Shown here: positions 24,046-33,008 of the stretch, one piece after another
Position numbering within the stretch: position 1 is the stretch's first letter
Layout of the letters: every line of letters begins with the position of its first letter
Source: Acidobacteriaceae bacterium
Lineage (GTDB): Bacteria > Acidobacteriota > Terriglobia > Terriglobales > Acidobacteriaceae
Assembly: GCA_003134995.1 (NCBI GenBank)
Contig: PLDC01000015.1
Coordinates: 310,001 to 374,000 of the forward strand
Direction of reading: 5' to 3'
DNA: 64,000 bases
Translations under genes and position numbers: made by a program
The notes under the pieces: generated by a model
Seen by the model: only the letters and a program-made list of their open reading frames with translations
The model's database searches: none
What the model was told of the DNA's origin: nothing

Positions 24046-25212
24046 ATGGCTACACTCACTACGGAAATTCCAGTCACGCTGAGCAAGGACGAAATCCTGC
24101 GCTACTCGCGCCATCTCATCATGCCCGAGGTTGGCATGGAGGGGCAGAAGAAGCTGAAGGCAGCGCGCGTGTTGTGCATTGGCACGGGAGGGCTCGGGTC
24201 GCCGCTGGCTTTGTATCTTGCGGCTGCGGGTGTCGGTACGCTGGGGCTGGTGGATTTCGATGTGGTGGATTACACGAACCTGCAACGGCAGATTATTCAC
24301 TCAACGGCCGACGTGGGGCGCAAGAAACTGGATTCGGCGGCCGAGAAGCTGACGGCGATCAATCCGTTTTTGAATATTAAGAAATTCGACACGCGATTGA
24401 GCAGCGAAAACGCGCTCGAAATTTTTCGTGACTTCGACATCATCGCCGACGGCACCGATAATTTTCCTACGCGTTATCTCGTGAATGACGCATGTGTGCT
24501 CACCGGAAAGCCGAACGTTTACGGATCGATTTTCCGGTTTGAGGGGCAGGCTAGCGTTTTCGCCACAGAGGATGGCCCGTGCTACCGCTGCCTTTATCCA
24601 GAGCCGCCACCGCCGGGGCTGGTTCCATCGTGCGCGGAGGGCGGTGTGCTCGGCATCCTGCCGGGGCTGGTGGGTGTGATGCAGGCTACTGAAGTGATCA
24701 AATTAATTCTCGGAGCGGGCGAGCCGCTGATTGGGCGGTTGCTGCTGATTGACGCGCTGGGCATGAAGTTTCGCGAATTGAAGCTAAGGAAAAATCCTGA
24801 TTGCCCGGTCTGCGGCACGCATCCTACTCTCACGAAGCTGATAGACTACAACGAGTTTTGCGGCATTCGCGGGGAGGAGAAACCTGTGGGCAGTGGAGTT
24901 CCGGAAATTCAAGTGGAAGAATTGAAGCGGCGGCTGGACGCGAAGGAGGATGTGTTCGTCCTCGATGTGCGCGAGCCGCATGAATATCAGATCTGCAACC
25001 TGGGCGGACACCTGATTCCGCTGAACGATCTTCCGAATCGCGTACACGAACTGGATTCGAGCCGCGAGATCGTGGTGCATTGCAAGATGGGTGGGCGCAG
25101 CGCCAAGGCAGTAGCGTTCCTGCAGCAATCGGGCTTCAGCAAAGTTCACAATCTCGCCGGCGGAATTAATGCCTGGGCCGAGAGAGTGGACCCCAAGGTG
25201 CCGAAGTATTGA
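24046..25212 (+). CDS. moeZ: MoeZ-like sulfur-carrier adenylyltransferase/sulfurtransferase (ThiF-rhodanese fusion)
   Basis: E1-like enzyme that adenylates the C-terminal glycine of a sulfur carrier and loads sulfur via its rhodanese domain. ThiF/MoeB domain about 15-275: nucleotide loop GTGGLGSPLA (47-56), DFDVVDYTNLQRQ, zinc cysteines 179, 182, 253 and 256, crossover Cys near 196. Rhodanese domain about 285-385 with persulfide Cys346 in HCKMGGRSAKAV. Length 388 is close to mycobacterial MoeZ (392). Co-transcribed with the CysO-like gene; a strong terminator follows. It may also serve molybdopterin or thiamine carriers. Confidence 0.92.
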   Translation: MATLTTEIPVTLSKDEILRYSRHLIMPEVGMEGQKKLKAARVLCIGTGGLGSPLALYLAAAGVGTLGLVDFDVVDYTNLQRQIIHSTADVGRKKLDSAAEKLTAINPFLNIKKFDTRLSSENALEIFRDFDIIADGTDNFPTRYLVNDACVLTGKPNVYGSIFRFEGQASVFATEDGPCYRCLYPEPPPPGLVPSCAEGGVLGILPGLVGVMQATEVIKLILGAGEPLIGRLLLIDALGMKFRELKLRKNPDCPVCGTHPTLTKLIDYNEFCGIRGEEKPVGSGVPEIQVEELKRRLDAKEDVFVLDVREPHEYQICNLGGHLIPLNDLPNRVHELDSSREIVVHCKMGGRSAKAVAFLQQSGFSKVHNLAGGINAWAERVDPKVPKY

Positions 25213-25238
25213 TCGCAGTGGCTAGCGGCTCAGTTTTC

Positions 25239-25270
25239 AGGGGAGCGCTTTCGCGCTCCCCTTTGTTTTT
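25239..25270 (+). terminator. Intrinsic terminator after moeZ
   Basis: 10-bp stem AGGGGAGCGC / GCGCTCCCCT, TTTC loop, then TTGTTTTTTG. Confidence 0.9.
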
Positions 25271-25494
25271 TGTGGGACCGGCTGGATGCTTTCAGATTGC
25301 CGCTTTCTATTGACCGTCGGTCGCCTAAGGTTACATACAATTACTTGACAATGCGGCGGTTCAGCCCCACACTCCTTGCCGTAGCCTCTTCTCCAGTTGT
25401 TCTTCCCCCTGCCGAGGATGGCTGTACTCGGGCCCTTTAGCACAATCCAAAACATTGAGTGGGTTCTCGCGGGAGACCCATTTTAGGGAGGCGC

Positions 25495-25962
25495 ATGAAG
25501 AAACTGCTCGTGGTCGTCCTATGCTTTGCAGTTCCAGTAATGGTTCTTGCGGGCGAAAACTCCTACAAAGTCACTTACGACGGAGGATCGCTGCCCGATA
25601 GAAAAGCTGGAACAGATATGAAATTGTTTATCGAGTCGAACCAAATTCGACTCGTGAAAGACAAAACTGAGGTCATAACAATTCCTGCGTCGGCGGTTAC
25701 GGAGATCAGCTATGGGCAAGACGTTCATCGGAGGGTTGGCGCGGCGATCGGTCTTGCCATTGTCTCTTTCGGGATCGGCGCTCTCATGGCTCTTACAAAG
25801 TCCAAGAAACACTACGTCGGTTTGACCTGGGCCGATGGAGATAAAAAAGGCGGCTTTGCCATGCAATGTGACAAGAACGATTACAGGGGAGTTTTGGCGG
25901 GCCTCGAAGGCATTACTGGGAAGAAGGCTGTGGACTCCGACGCAATGACGGTGAAGAACTAG
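25495..25962 (+). CDS. Secreted hypothetical protein
   Basis: A 155-residue exported protein with a short signal peptide (MKKLLVVVLCFAVPVMVLAG). The mature part has a beta-rich N-half containing DMKLFIESNQIRLV, and a glycine/alanine hydrophobic stretch near 88-105 (VGAAIGLAIVSFGIGALMAL) that may be a membrane hairpin. Start ATG 25495 is fixed by GGGAGG just upstream. No family I can name; similar PH-like secreted proteins are common in acidobacteria. Confidence 0.65.
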   Translation: MKKLLVVVLCFAVPVMVLAGENSYKVTYDGGSLPDRKAGTDMKLFIESNQIRLVKDKTEVITIPASAVTEISYGQDVHRRVGAAIGLAIVSFGIGALMALTKSKKHYVGLTWADGDKKGGFAMQCDKNDYRGVLAGLEGITGKKAVDSDAMTVKN

Positions 25963-26003
25963 ATTACACGACGTGCTGGTTTGCCCAACTAATGTCTCGA
26001 AGA

Positions 26004-26032
26004 AACAGGGAGCACTGTGTGTGCTCCCTGTT
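26004..26032. terminator. Hairpin between convergent genes
   Basis: 12-bp perfect stem AACAGGGAGCAC / GTGCTCCCTGTT with TGTGT loop, but no U-tract, so only a possible terminator. Confidence 0.5.
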
Positions 26033-26056
26033 GATCCGATAATTTATTTGGCGTTA

Positions 26057-26443
26057 CTACTTGCTCGATCCGGCCTGCATTCCCTCGCTGGCTTCGCCCA
26101 GCTCCAGAGCAAGCTTCTTGCCTTCGAAGCGGATGCCGGTCAGGGAATTGGGACCGCTGCCGCTTTCGCGGGTCAGCGCGGCAGTGTTGGCGGCGGGCGT
26201 CTGCAGGTCGATCACGTGCGCCGACGTTTTCGCCACAACGTTCTTGCCTTGCATAAAGCTAAGTTCTACGTTGGGACCGTCGCCCTCCCATTGAAGTTTG
26301 TAGCTTCCTGCTCGCAGCGTAGTTCCGTTCACGGTAACGGGATGGCTGAGTTGTAAACTGGCTTTGGTTGCGGCGAAGGCGCTCGAGCTCAGCACTAAGG
26401 CCAAACCCAACACCAAGGTTTTCGATGCTGTCGCGAATTTCAT
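26057..26443 (-). CDS. Secreted hypothetical protein
   Basis: A 128-residue protein with a clear signal peptide (about 1-24, ending AFAA) and a mature part of about 100 residues with beta-strand character (HPVTVNGTTLRAGSYKLQWEG, then VELSFMQGKNVVAKTSAHV). ATG 26443 is chosen because AAGGAG lies six bases upstream; the frame continues 56 codons further without a start signal. Small secreted beta proteins of this kind are frequent in acidobacteria; no function is assigned. Confidence 0.68.
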   Translation of the reverse strand: MKFATASKTLVLGLALVLSSSAFAATKASLQLSHPVTVNGTTLRAGSYKLQWEGDGPNVELSFMQGKNVVAKTSAHVIDLQTPAANTAALTRESGSGPNSLTGIRFEGKKLALELGEASEGMQAGSSK

Positions 26444-26991
26444 GACTGCTCCTTTTCTTTCCCGATCACGTCGGGAAACGGTTAGGGGCGGCCCGGTGCA
26501 TGACTTCCGCGAGAAAACTTTTTGTTTTGCCGCGAATCGCCTACAATGCAAGCGCCGGGGTTCAGCCGATAAGCTCAGCGGACATTCCGCCGCGCCTGTC
26601 GCGCTGTGCACGGGGGTTTTCTCACCTGGGCCGCCAAACCGAAAGTGAGAGAATCCCCTGAACCCCGCAAGAATCTGCTGTGAAAATCCGGCCTCACCTC
26701 TCGGCCGGCAGTTTACTTCCCTGACTATTACGAAGTCTCTTCACCGAAAGTTCCGCAGACGTTATTCGATTGTTCTGGTAATTTCCTACACGTCTTTCCC
26801 ACACGTTCTATGGACGGACATCCCGCATTTCTGGTAGCAGGATGCCGGCAAATTCATGTTCCAGAAATGGAACTGCAGGATGTTTGTCTGAAAGGGTACT
26901 AAGGGACTACGTGAGATTCGTCTTCGTAACGCCGCGCGTCAGCAGGAATCAGTGAGTTCTTACAAATGCAAACACTTGCTGCAGCCTGAAC
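26444..26991. other. Intergenic region without recognisable gene
   Basis: About 550 bases. A local imperfect inverted repeat CATTTCTGG / CCAGAAATG lies at about 26826-26870. I see no gene, tRNA or riboswitch consensus. Confidence 0.5.
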
Positions 26992-27801
26992 TTAATCCGC
27001 ATCGCCGTGCTGCCGACTTACCGACCAAATGTCCGCTTGATCTTTTTCGAACGGGTAAAGGTGAACCATCCAGTTGAACACTACGGGATGAAAAGTTCCG
27101 CCAGCGGCATCGCAGGCTTCTTGCGTGGTGATCGATCCCTTTAAACCGAACTGCGGATGCGGCAACAGCCCTTCTCCGCGACGATCGGGAGGCGCGAGGC
27201 AGAAGTTCACGTGCTCATGCCATTGCGCCACGCTGAGTGGAATGCGCTCGTCGAGCTGATCTTCGTTGAGGCGCTTGGGTGCGGTGTACATCACGCCAAT
27301 CAGTTTGTAATCTTCCCCGTGCTTTTCATACAGCAGCGAAGTCGGGTGCTCGGGATTGAAATGAAAGGCTGCTTCCTTCGCGTACTCATAGTTGGTGAAG
27401 TGGTACATCTTCTGCGGAACGTTGGGGAGGAAAATCTTGAAACCCTCGGCCAGCGCTGTGTGGTAATCGAGGTAATGCTCGGAGGCTTTGCGCGCCGCCT
27501 CGGCCACTTTCTGTGCCCGCTCCGCATCACCCGGCTTCGCCGGCCGTAGCGCCGTCATCTTCATGTGCGGGCCCATATCCATGTGGCCTTCCATGGAATG
27601 CATCGCGTGGGCTCCGGCTTCGCTGTCTTTATCTTTATCTGCAGCCATGGGCATGTCTTTCATCTGCATGTTCGACATGTCGTGGCCGGGCATATCCATG
27701 CCCGGCATGCTCGGCTGGCTGTTGCTGGCGGGCGCTTGCCGTCCCCAGCTAACGCTGGCTAAGAAGAGAAACGAGATCAGGATGATGATTCGGTTGCGCA
27801 T
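26992..27801 (-). CDS. Secreted Met/His-rich protein, probable metal binder
   Basis: A 269-residue exported protein. After the signal peptide (about 1-20) comes a low-complexity Met/His segment (about 31-82) built of MPGMDMPGHDM, MQMKDMPM, HAMHSMEGHMDM and HMKM, typical of periplasmic copper or silver-binding proteins. The remaining 185 residues form a folded domain rich in aromatic residues and His (YHTALAEGFKIFLPN, QWHEHVNFCLAPP, HPVVFNWMVHLYPF) that I cannot name. No copper efflux gene is adjacent, so the metal role rests on composition alone. Confidence 0.7.
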   Translation of the reverse strand: MRNRIIILISFLFLASVSWGRQAPASNSQPSMPGMDMPGHDMSNMQMKDMPMAADKDKDSEAGAHAMHSMEGHMDMGPHMKMTALRPAKPGDAERAQKVAEAARKASEHYLDYHTALAEGFKIFLPNVPQKMYHFTNYEYAKEAAFHFNPEHPTSLLYEKHGEDYKLIGVMYTAPKRLNEDQLDERIPLSVAQWHEHVNFCLAPPDRRGEGLLPHPQFGLKGSITTQEACDAAGGTFHPVVFNWMVHLYPFEKDQADIWSVSRQHGDAD

Positions 27802-27935
27802 GGCAAATCTCCGGACATTCTATTTCTATAAACACTGACGCAGAGAAGTTGTTTTCGCAAGAGGCCGGTGGTTACTGGAGATTACACAGGTAATCGCCAG
27901 TCGGGTATGAAGTTGGTTTTCAAACCGCTGCGCCC

Positions 27936-28412
27936 CTACTGCAACGGTGCAGAAACGTGTTCGTGAACGATCATCCACTTCCCGCTCTGATCTTCGAAGA
28001 CTGCAGTCCAGCGGAAGTTGCCCATCTCAACCTTGCCGGCCTTCGTCGTCATCTCTTCTTTTACCGTCGCCGTCACCCAGACTAAATCTCCGTGAGGATG
28101 GATGGCGAGATCATCGTTCAAAGTGAAGCGCGCGCCTTTGTAACCGGAGAGGACGGCTTTCGCTCCGTTTCGATATTCGTCCCAACTGCTGTACTTCAGG
28201 GGAGCGATGTCGAAGAATGTATTTGGGCCGGTGGCATAGTATTGGGCTACATTATCGGGATTGAGAGCGGCCCAGCCGTCCCAAATTTTCTGCAGGTAGG
28301 CCTTGTCGGGAGCGGATGGTGTGGACTTCTTCGCAGCAGCCATCGGCGGTTGAGTAAAGCTCGAGAGAGTCAGCGCCAGCAGGCAGATTGAAATGGCGAG
28401 AAGGCGATTCAT
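27936..28412 (-). CDS. Secreted NTF2-like (SnoaL/DUF4440) protein
   Basis: A 158-residue exported protein: signal peptide to about residue 26, then an NTF2-like domain with WDGWAALNPDNVAQYYA, FTLNDDLAIHPHGDLVWVTA and the closing GKWMIVHEHVS. This closing motif parallels GGWKIVHDHTS in the protein at 19392. AAGGAGA precedes the ATG. Ligand or activity unknown. Confidence 0.75.
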   Translation of the reverse strand: MNRLLAISICLLALTLSSFTQPPMAAAKKSTPSAPDKAYLQKIWDGWAALNPDNVAQYYATGPNTFFDIAPLKYSSWDEYRNGAKAVLSGYKGARFTLNDDLAIHPHGDLVWVTATVKEEMTTKAGKVEMGNFRWTAVFEDQSGKWMIVHEHVSAPLQ

Positions 28413-28645
28413 GCTAAATTTCTCCTTAAGTATTCATCTTGAATATTCATCTTGCGAATCGGCGAATTCTCGCACAGTAAAGTGGAATCCGCAAAGCACG
28501 CATTGACCGATTTCCACAGCACACGCTAGAATAGTTGAGTTTGCCTGTACTCGCCGACCCGTTCTGGGGACGCCTGCCTTGGCTGCTGAAACGCCGTGGC
28601 GGAAAACACAGCAAGCTTTCACGATATTTTGACGGAGGCAGACGT

Positions 28646-29119
28646 ATGTACGCCGTTATCCGCGCCGGTGGAAAGCAGTACCGGGTGGCGCCCGGAGATG
28701 TAATTCGAGTGGAGAAGTTGGCTACGGGCACCGATGGCCAGGTGGAATTCCCCGAGATTCTGGCTGTGTCGGGCGGGGAAGGCCAGATCGGAAAACCGGA
28801 GGCGGGAGCGCGAGTGGTTGGCGAACTGGTGGAAGAAGGCCGCGGCGCGAAGATTCTCGTTTTCCATTACAAGCGCAAGAAGCAGTACAAGAAGCTGCGC
28901 GGCCACAGGCAGTCTTACGCTGCGGTGCGCATCACGGAGATTGCCTTTGACGGACAGAGCTTCAAGGCTCCGGAGTTGGCGAAGAAGCAGCACAAAGTGA
29001 AGAAGGCTGCGGCCGACGAACACGAGTTGGAAGGCAGTGCACCGAAGAAGCATGCCAAGAAAAAGGCAGCGCCGAAGAAGCATGCCGCTAAGAAAACTGC
29101 GGCGAAGAAGAAGAAATAA
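28646..29119 (+). CDS. rplU: 50S ribosomal protein L21 with Lys/Ala-rich tail
   Basis: L21 binds 23S rRNA in the large subunit. MYAVIRAGGKQYRV at the start and HYKRKKQYKKLRGHRQ near 77-92 are diagnostic. The core ends about residue 103; then come about 54 residues rich in lysine and alanine (KKHAKKKAAPKKHAAKK pattern), like the C-terminal tails of histone H1. Start ATG 28646 follows GGAGG; an upstream ATG at 28535 is out of context. rpmA follows after 70 bases, the usual order. Confidence 0.95.
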   Translation: MYAVIRAGGKQYRVAPGDVIRVEKLATGTDGQVEFPEILAVSGGEGQIGKPEAGARVVGELVEEGRGAKILVFHYKRKKQYKKLRGHRQSYAAVRITEIAFDGQSFKAPELAKKQHKVKKAAADEHELEGSAPKKHAKKKAAPKKHAAKKTAAKKKK

Positions 29120-29189
29120 TACGTAAGGACGGGCGAATTGCCCGTGACGAAAGATTTGACTGGCAACTGGCCACCGGAAGCTGATTTTT

Positions 29190-29456
29190 ATGGCACATAA
29201 AAAAGGACAGGGTACTTCACGAAACGGGCGCGACTCGAACGCGCAGCGGTTGGGATTCAAGGCATTCGGCGGGCAGATCGTGCCCGGTGGGACGATCATC
29301 GTGCGGCAGCGCGGCACACCCGTAAAACCGGGACTCAACGTTGGCCGTGGCAAAGACGATACTCTGTTTGCCAAGGTTACCGGGCGCATCAAGTTCCTGA
29401 ACAAGGGTTCGATGGGGAAGTTTGTGATGGTCGAACCGATGGAAGTTCTGGAGTAG
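29190..29456 (+). CDS. rpmA: 50S ribosomal protein L27
   Basis: L27 contacts the peptidyl-transferase centre through its N-terminal tail. The 88-residue protein begins [16 protein letters not shown] with no cleavable leader (unlike Firmicutes) and continues with the standard [17 protein letters not shown] and [15 protein letters not shown]. It follows rplU; obg, its usual third partner, is displaced by an antisense gene. Confidence 0.97.
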   Translation: MAHKKGQGTSRNGRDSNAQRLGFKAFGGQIVPGGTIIVRQRGTPVKPGLNVGRGKDDTLFAKVTGRIKFLNKGSMGKFVMVEPMEVLE

Positions 29457-29502
29457 TTCGCGCCCGCTTCGCTAGCATTTTTCGGTTAGCGTCCGCGCCA
29501 GC

Positions 29503-29994
29503 CTACTGGCGGATATGGAGCGCAAACCAGATTGGCTCGTTCTCGAATAGTGCGGGCAGCTCGAGACGAACATAAACGCCCCGAGAGCGGATCTGATAGT
29601 CCTTGCCGGTGAGCACCGTGGGAACCGAGAGCATGCATCGGTCGCCCAGACCGATCTTTTCCTTGAACGAGCCTGCCACGATATTGCAGACTTCGCCGAT
29701 AGCGTCGCATTTCTGGGAGTCAGCTTGGTCTGAGGGGATTCCAAGCATCTCGGCAGCGATCCGCGTAGCCGACCCAAGGCCGCAGCGAAGGCTCAGGGTG
29801 GCACTGAGAGGACCGGCAATTCCAACCATGCCCGTGACCTCGGAAAGAACCATGTGGTCGCCGGTTTCTGGCGTGAGCACCGCGACTCCGAACATCATCA
29901 AGAAAACCTCGACGATAGTATTGCGGAGAATCGCCGACCAATCGCCTTGGGGAGCAACGGCGTCGGCGGGTTGCGCTTTTGGTATTGCAATCAT
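29503..29994 (-). CDS. CheX-like chemotaxis phosphatase-domain protein
   Basis: A 163-residue protein of the CheC/CheX/FliY type, CheX-like by length and a single helix motif: DAIGEVCNIVAGSFK at about 97-111 carries the E-x2-N pair that dephosphorylates CheY-P. Strand patterns MVGIAGPLSATLSLRC and LSVPTVLTGKDY fit the fold. No chemotaxis gene is adjacent. It is inserted antisense between rpmA and obg, genes normally in one operon. Confidence 0.8.
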   Translation of the reverse strand: MIAIPKAQPADAVAPQGDWSAILRNTIVEVFLMMFGVAVLTPETGDHMVLSEVTGMVGIAGPLSATLSLRCGLGSATRIAAEMLGIPSDQADSQKCDAIGEVCNIVAGSFKEKIGLGDRCMLSVPTVLTGKDYQIRSRGVYVRLELPALFENEPIWFALHIRQ

Positions 29995-30062
29995 CGCTGA
30001 TTAGAAAGTAGTTCCAGTAAAGTTCATCGGCAGATTGTGGTGCAAGGATGAGGCTGCATTCT

Positions 30063-30068
30063 TAGGAT
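30063..30068 (+). promoter_or_regulatory. -10-like hexamer of obg
   Basis: TAGGAT six bases before the obg ATG, no Shine-Dalgarno; would give obg its own near-leaderless transcript now that cheX separates it from rpmA. Confidence 0.35.
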
Positions 30069-30074
30069 TTTCAA

Positions 30075-31136
30075 ATGTTTATTGATGAGGCAAAAATTCG
30101 GGTGAAGGCGGGCGACGGCGGCAATGGCTGCATGGCCTTTCGCCGTGAAAAATATGTTCCGCGTGGCGGACCATCGGGTGGCGACGGAGGCAACGGCGGC
30201 GATGTGGTCATGGAATCCAGCGAGCGCCACAACACGCTGGTGCATTTCCGTTTTAATCCCGAATACAAAGCGGAGCGCGGGAGACACGGCGAAGGCTCGA
30301 ACAAGAGCGGCCGCGCCGGCGAAGACGTACTTTTAAAGGTTCCGGTAGGGACGATTGTCTACGACGAAGAAACTGGCGAGAAGGTGTTCGATTTTTCTGG
30401 TCCGGATCAACGCATGATCATTGCCCGCGGCGGACGCGGCGGACGCGGCAATGCTCGCTTTGCGACATCCGTGCATCAGGCTCCGCGCGAACACGAAGAT
30501 GGGCGTCCCGGCGAAGAGCACAATTACCGCCTCGAATTGAAGTTGCTCGCGGATGTTGGCCTGGTCGGGTATCCGAACGTTGGAAAATCCACGCTGATCT
30601 CGCGCATCTCGGCGGCGCGGCCAAAAATTGCGGACTATCCCTTCACAACGCTGGAGCCTAATCTCGGCGTGGTTGCGGTCGGCGATCCGAACGACGAAAT
30701 CAGTTTTGTGGTCGCCGATATTCCTGGATTGATCGAGGGAGCGCACTCCGGGTCAGGCCTGGGCACGCAGTTCTTGCGGCACATCGAGCGCACTCGCTTG
30801 CTGGTTCATCTTGTCGACGTGTCAGATGCGAGCGGCCGCGACGAAGTTGTGAAAGATGTCGAAGTGATTCTTGGGGAACTGGCCAGCTTTGGCGCTCACC
30901 TGGAAGAAAAGCCGATGATTATAGTCGCGTCGAAGATCGATGTGGCCAACAAAGATAAAATCGCCGCACTGAAGCGTTACTGCAAGAGACATAAGCTCAA
31001 GCTCTACGAGATTTCAGCTGTGACCGGCAAAGGCATCGAGGAACTCAAGTACGCCATGGCGAAAGAAGTGAACGCGCTGCGCGAGCAGGCGCAGCAGCAA
31101 GCCGAGGAAGCGCGCGAGAGCACAGCCACTGAATAA
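30075..31136 (+). CDS. obg: GTPase Obg (CgtA)
   Basis: Essential GTPase for 50S assembly and stress signalling. The glycine-rich Obg domain ([22 protein letters not shown] start, about 1-158) is followed by the G domain: G1 [10 protein letters not shown]2 region [10 protein letters not shown]3 [10 protein letters not shown]4 ASKID. At 353 residues it lacks the OCT domain of some homologues. The C-terminus ends in a Gln/Glu-rich helix. Usually in rplU-rpmA-obg; here an antisense cheX-like gene intervenes. Confidence 0.96.
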   Translation: MFIDEAKIRVKAGDGGNGCMAFRREKYVPRGGPSGGDGGNGGDVVMESSERHNTLVHFRFNPEYKAERGRHGEGSNKSGRAGEDVLLKVPVGTIVYDEETGEKVFDFSGPDQRMIIARGGRGGRGNARFATSVHQAPREHEDGRPGEEHNYRLELKLLADVGLVGYPNVGKSTLISRISAARPKIADYPFTTLEPNLGVVAVGDPNDEISFVVADIPGLIEGAHSGSGLGTQFLRHIERTRLLVHLVDVSDASGRDEVVKDVEVILGELASFGAHLEEKPMIIVASKIDVANKDKIAALKRYCKRHKLKLYEISAVTGKGIEELKYAMAKEVNALREQAQQQAEEARESTATE

Positions 31137-31162
31137 ACGATCCCCCGCCGGGGGGAATCGTT
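31136..31162. terminator. Hairpin between convergent obg and ompA-like gene
   Basis: AACGATCCCCC / GGGGAATCGTT stem with one mismatch, GCCGG loop; poor U-tract. Confidence 0.55.
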
Positions 31163-31182
31163 CCCCGAGCTGTAGTTTCTAA

Positions 31183-32868
31183 CTACCGCGGAGTGGCGGG
31201 AGTATTATCCCCAGCACCCGGAGTTAGCTGCGTGCCGATTACATCGCCGGAAACAATCATCTCTACGCGGCGATTCAGCTTGCGTCCGGCAGCTGTGCTG
31301 TTGTCGGCCACAGGATCCGCTTTGCCCATTCCTTGCGCACTCACGTTATTTATCGGAACGCTCGAACTCACAATATAATCGCGCACTGCTTCGGCGCGTT
31401 TTTCCGAGAGAGTCTGGTTATATTCGTCGCTGCCGATGGAATCGGTGTAGCCCTCAATCTGAAGTTTCAGATCAGGATAGGCGAGAACAATTCCGGAGAT
31501 CCGAGCCAGGCGTTCGCGAGCTTCCGGCTTCAGCGTGTACTTGTTGAAGTCGAAGAGCACGTCAGGCATGCTGACGATCAGCCCGCGGGCAGTGTCGCGG
31601 GTTTGCAAAACCTGATTCAGCTGAGCCAGTAAACGGGCGCGCATTTCTTCTTTTTGGCGGATGGCGTCCTGACGCTGGCGGTCCGCTTCCTGCCGTTGGC
31701 GATCAGCCTCCGCTGCTGCTTGTTGGGCGGCGAGAGTCGCGGTTTCCGCCTGTTGCTGTTGCGCCAACGCGGCCGCTTGCTGGCGTTGAGCTTCAGCTTG
31801 TGCGCGCTCGGCTTCGGCACGGCGGCGCGCATCTTCGTCCGATTGAGCCTGAGCTTGCGCGGCTTGATCTTGCGCCGCTCTGGCGTCGGCCTCCGCTTTC
31901 GCTTGTGCTTCTTCGTGGGCGCGTCTTTCGGCATCGATGCGTTCCTGCTCTTTGCGTCGCAGCGTGAGCACGCGCGTGTCTTCTGCCATCTGTGTGGCGC
32001 CGCGAGCAGCGGTGCCAATGGGCGTGCGGCCCTGCTTGCGCTGGTAGTAATCCTCGGCGCGTTGCAACATGTCCTCGGCTTTGGCCAGGCCGTCGGGATC
32101 GTACTGCCGCGCTCCAGCGGCCTTCGCAATGACTACGGCGTTGCGAGCCTCGAGCAGATCGAGGGGAACACGCGCGTTAGCCTGACTAGAGGGAAGCTGG
32201 TCGGCAGGCACGTCAATGGTGTACTGCGCACCTTCAAGTACATCGAACTTGGCATCGATCGGTTCTTCGAACCCCTTGGTTTCCTGGCGGATAATATTTT
32301 CGGCAACGACCTTGTTGCTGGGATGCGTGACCGAATAATAAGGCTCGGCAGTCACGATCAACCCGAATGCCTGCAGATCGGTGGTGACATCGATCTTGTC
32401 TTTGCCATTCTCACCCGGCAGAACTTCGCCCAGGTTCACGGCGCGGCCTTCGGGAGTGATTGCCCACAGCACATAAGTAAGAAATTGGCCGCCGAAACTG
32501 GTGGCCGGCTGCATGTGCGTAAGTTCCACATTGATCGCGAGGCGCCCGGCTTTGCCGTCGACCTTGGCGTGCCCTTCGATCTGCGGCATCAGCTCAGTGC
32601 CGCGAAAGTCCACGGTAGTCGAGCCGCCACGATGGCGGTAATTCACGGCCTTAGTGGTGCGCGCGTAGACGTGCACGCGGAAAATCGGCATCTGATCGTT
32701 CTGTCCCGTTTGCTGGTTCATCTGCTGGGGCGCGGCATCTTGGCCATTGTCGGGCGGTTGCGCCGGGTGGGGAGCAGCGGGATAAATCGGCTGCGCGGAA
32801 TTATCCTGCGCGAAAACTGCGGTTGAGAGCGTTACACACAAGAGCGCAATGAAGAGAATTCTGTTCAT
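31183..32868 (-). CDS. OmpA-family peptidoglycan-binding protein with coiled-coil
   Basis: A 561-residue envelope protein: signal peptide (about 1-20, ending VFAQ), a Pro/Gln-rich stretch, a globular domain of about 220 residues (VYARTTKAVNYRHRGGSTTVD and following), a long Ala/Gln/Glu/Arg coiled coil (about 310-420) and a C-terminal OmpA domain with VLFDFNKYTLKPEARERL, EGYTDSIGSDEYNQTLSEKRAEAV and KLNRRVEMIV, which binds peptidoglycan. Start ATG 32868 follows AAGGAA. The coiled coil could span the periplasm. Partner unknown. Confidence 0.88.
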   Translation of the reverse strand: MNRILFIALLCVTLSTAVFAQDNSAQPIYPAAPHPAQPPDNGQDAAPQQMNQQTGQNDQMPIFRVHVYARTTKAVNYRHRGGSTTVDFRGTELMPQIEGHAKVDGKAGRLAINVELTHMQPATSFGGQFLTYVLWAITPEGRAVNLGEVLPGENGKDKIDVTTDLQAFGLIVTAEPYYSVTHPSNKVVAENIIRQETKGFEEPIDAKFDVLEGAQYTIDVPADQLPSSQANARVPLDLLEARNAVVIAKAAGARQYDPDGLAKAEDMLQRAEDYYQRKQGRTPIGTAARGATQMAEDTRVLTLRRKEQERIDAERRAHEEAQAKAEADARAAQDQAAQAQAQSDEDARRRAEAERAQAEAQRQQAAALAQQQQAETATLAAQQAAAEADRQRQEADRQRQDAIRQKEEMRARLLAQLNQVLQTRDTARGLIVSMPDVLFDFNKYTLKPEARERLARISGIVLAYPDLKLQIEGYTDSIGSDEYNQTLSEKRAEAVRDYIVSSSVPINNVSAQGMGKADPVADNSTAAGRKLNRRVEMIVSGDVIGTQLTPGAGDNTPATPR

Positions 32869-33008
32869 GGGGTTTTCCTTGTTTAGGCGAGTGTTGGATG
32901 AAGCCGAGTGGGCGTTGGTTGCTAAAAAGCTTAGGGGACGTCGCCGCGACGCCAACGCTTAACGGAAACTTAATTTGGACCGGAACTTAACTCAGGTCTT
33001 CGCCGAAT

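Noticed and set aside
31654-32826. 390-codon plus-strand frame opposite the OmpA-like gene
   Set aside because: Mirror of the Ala/Gln-rich coiled-coil codons; no motif or Shine-Dalgarno.
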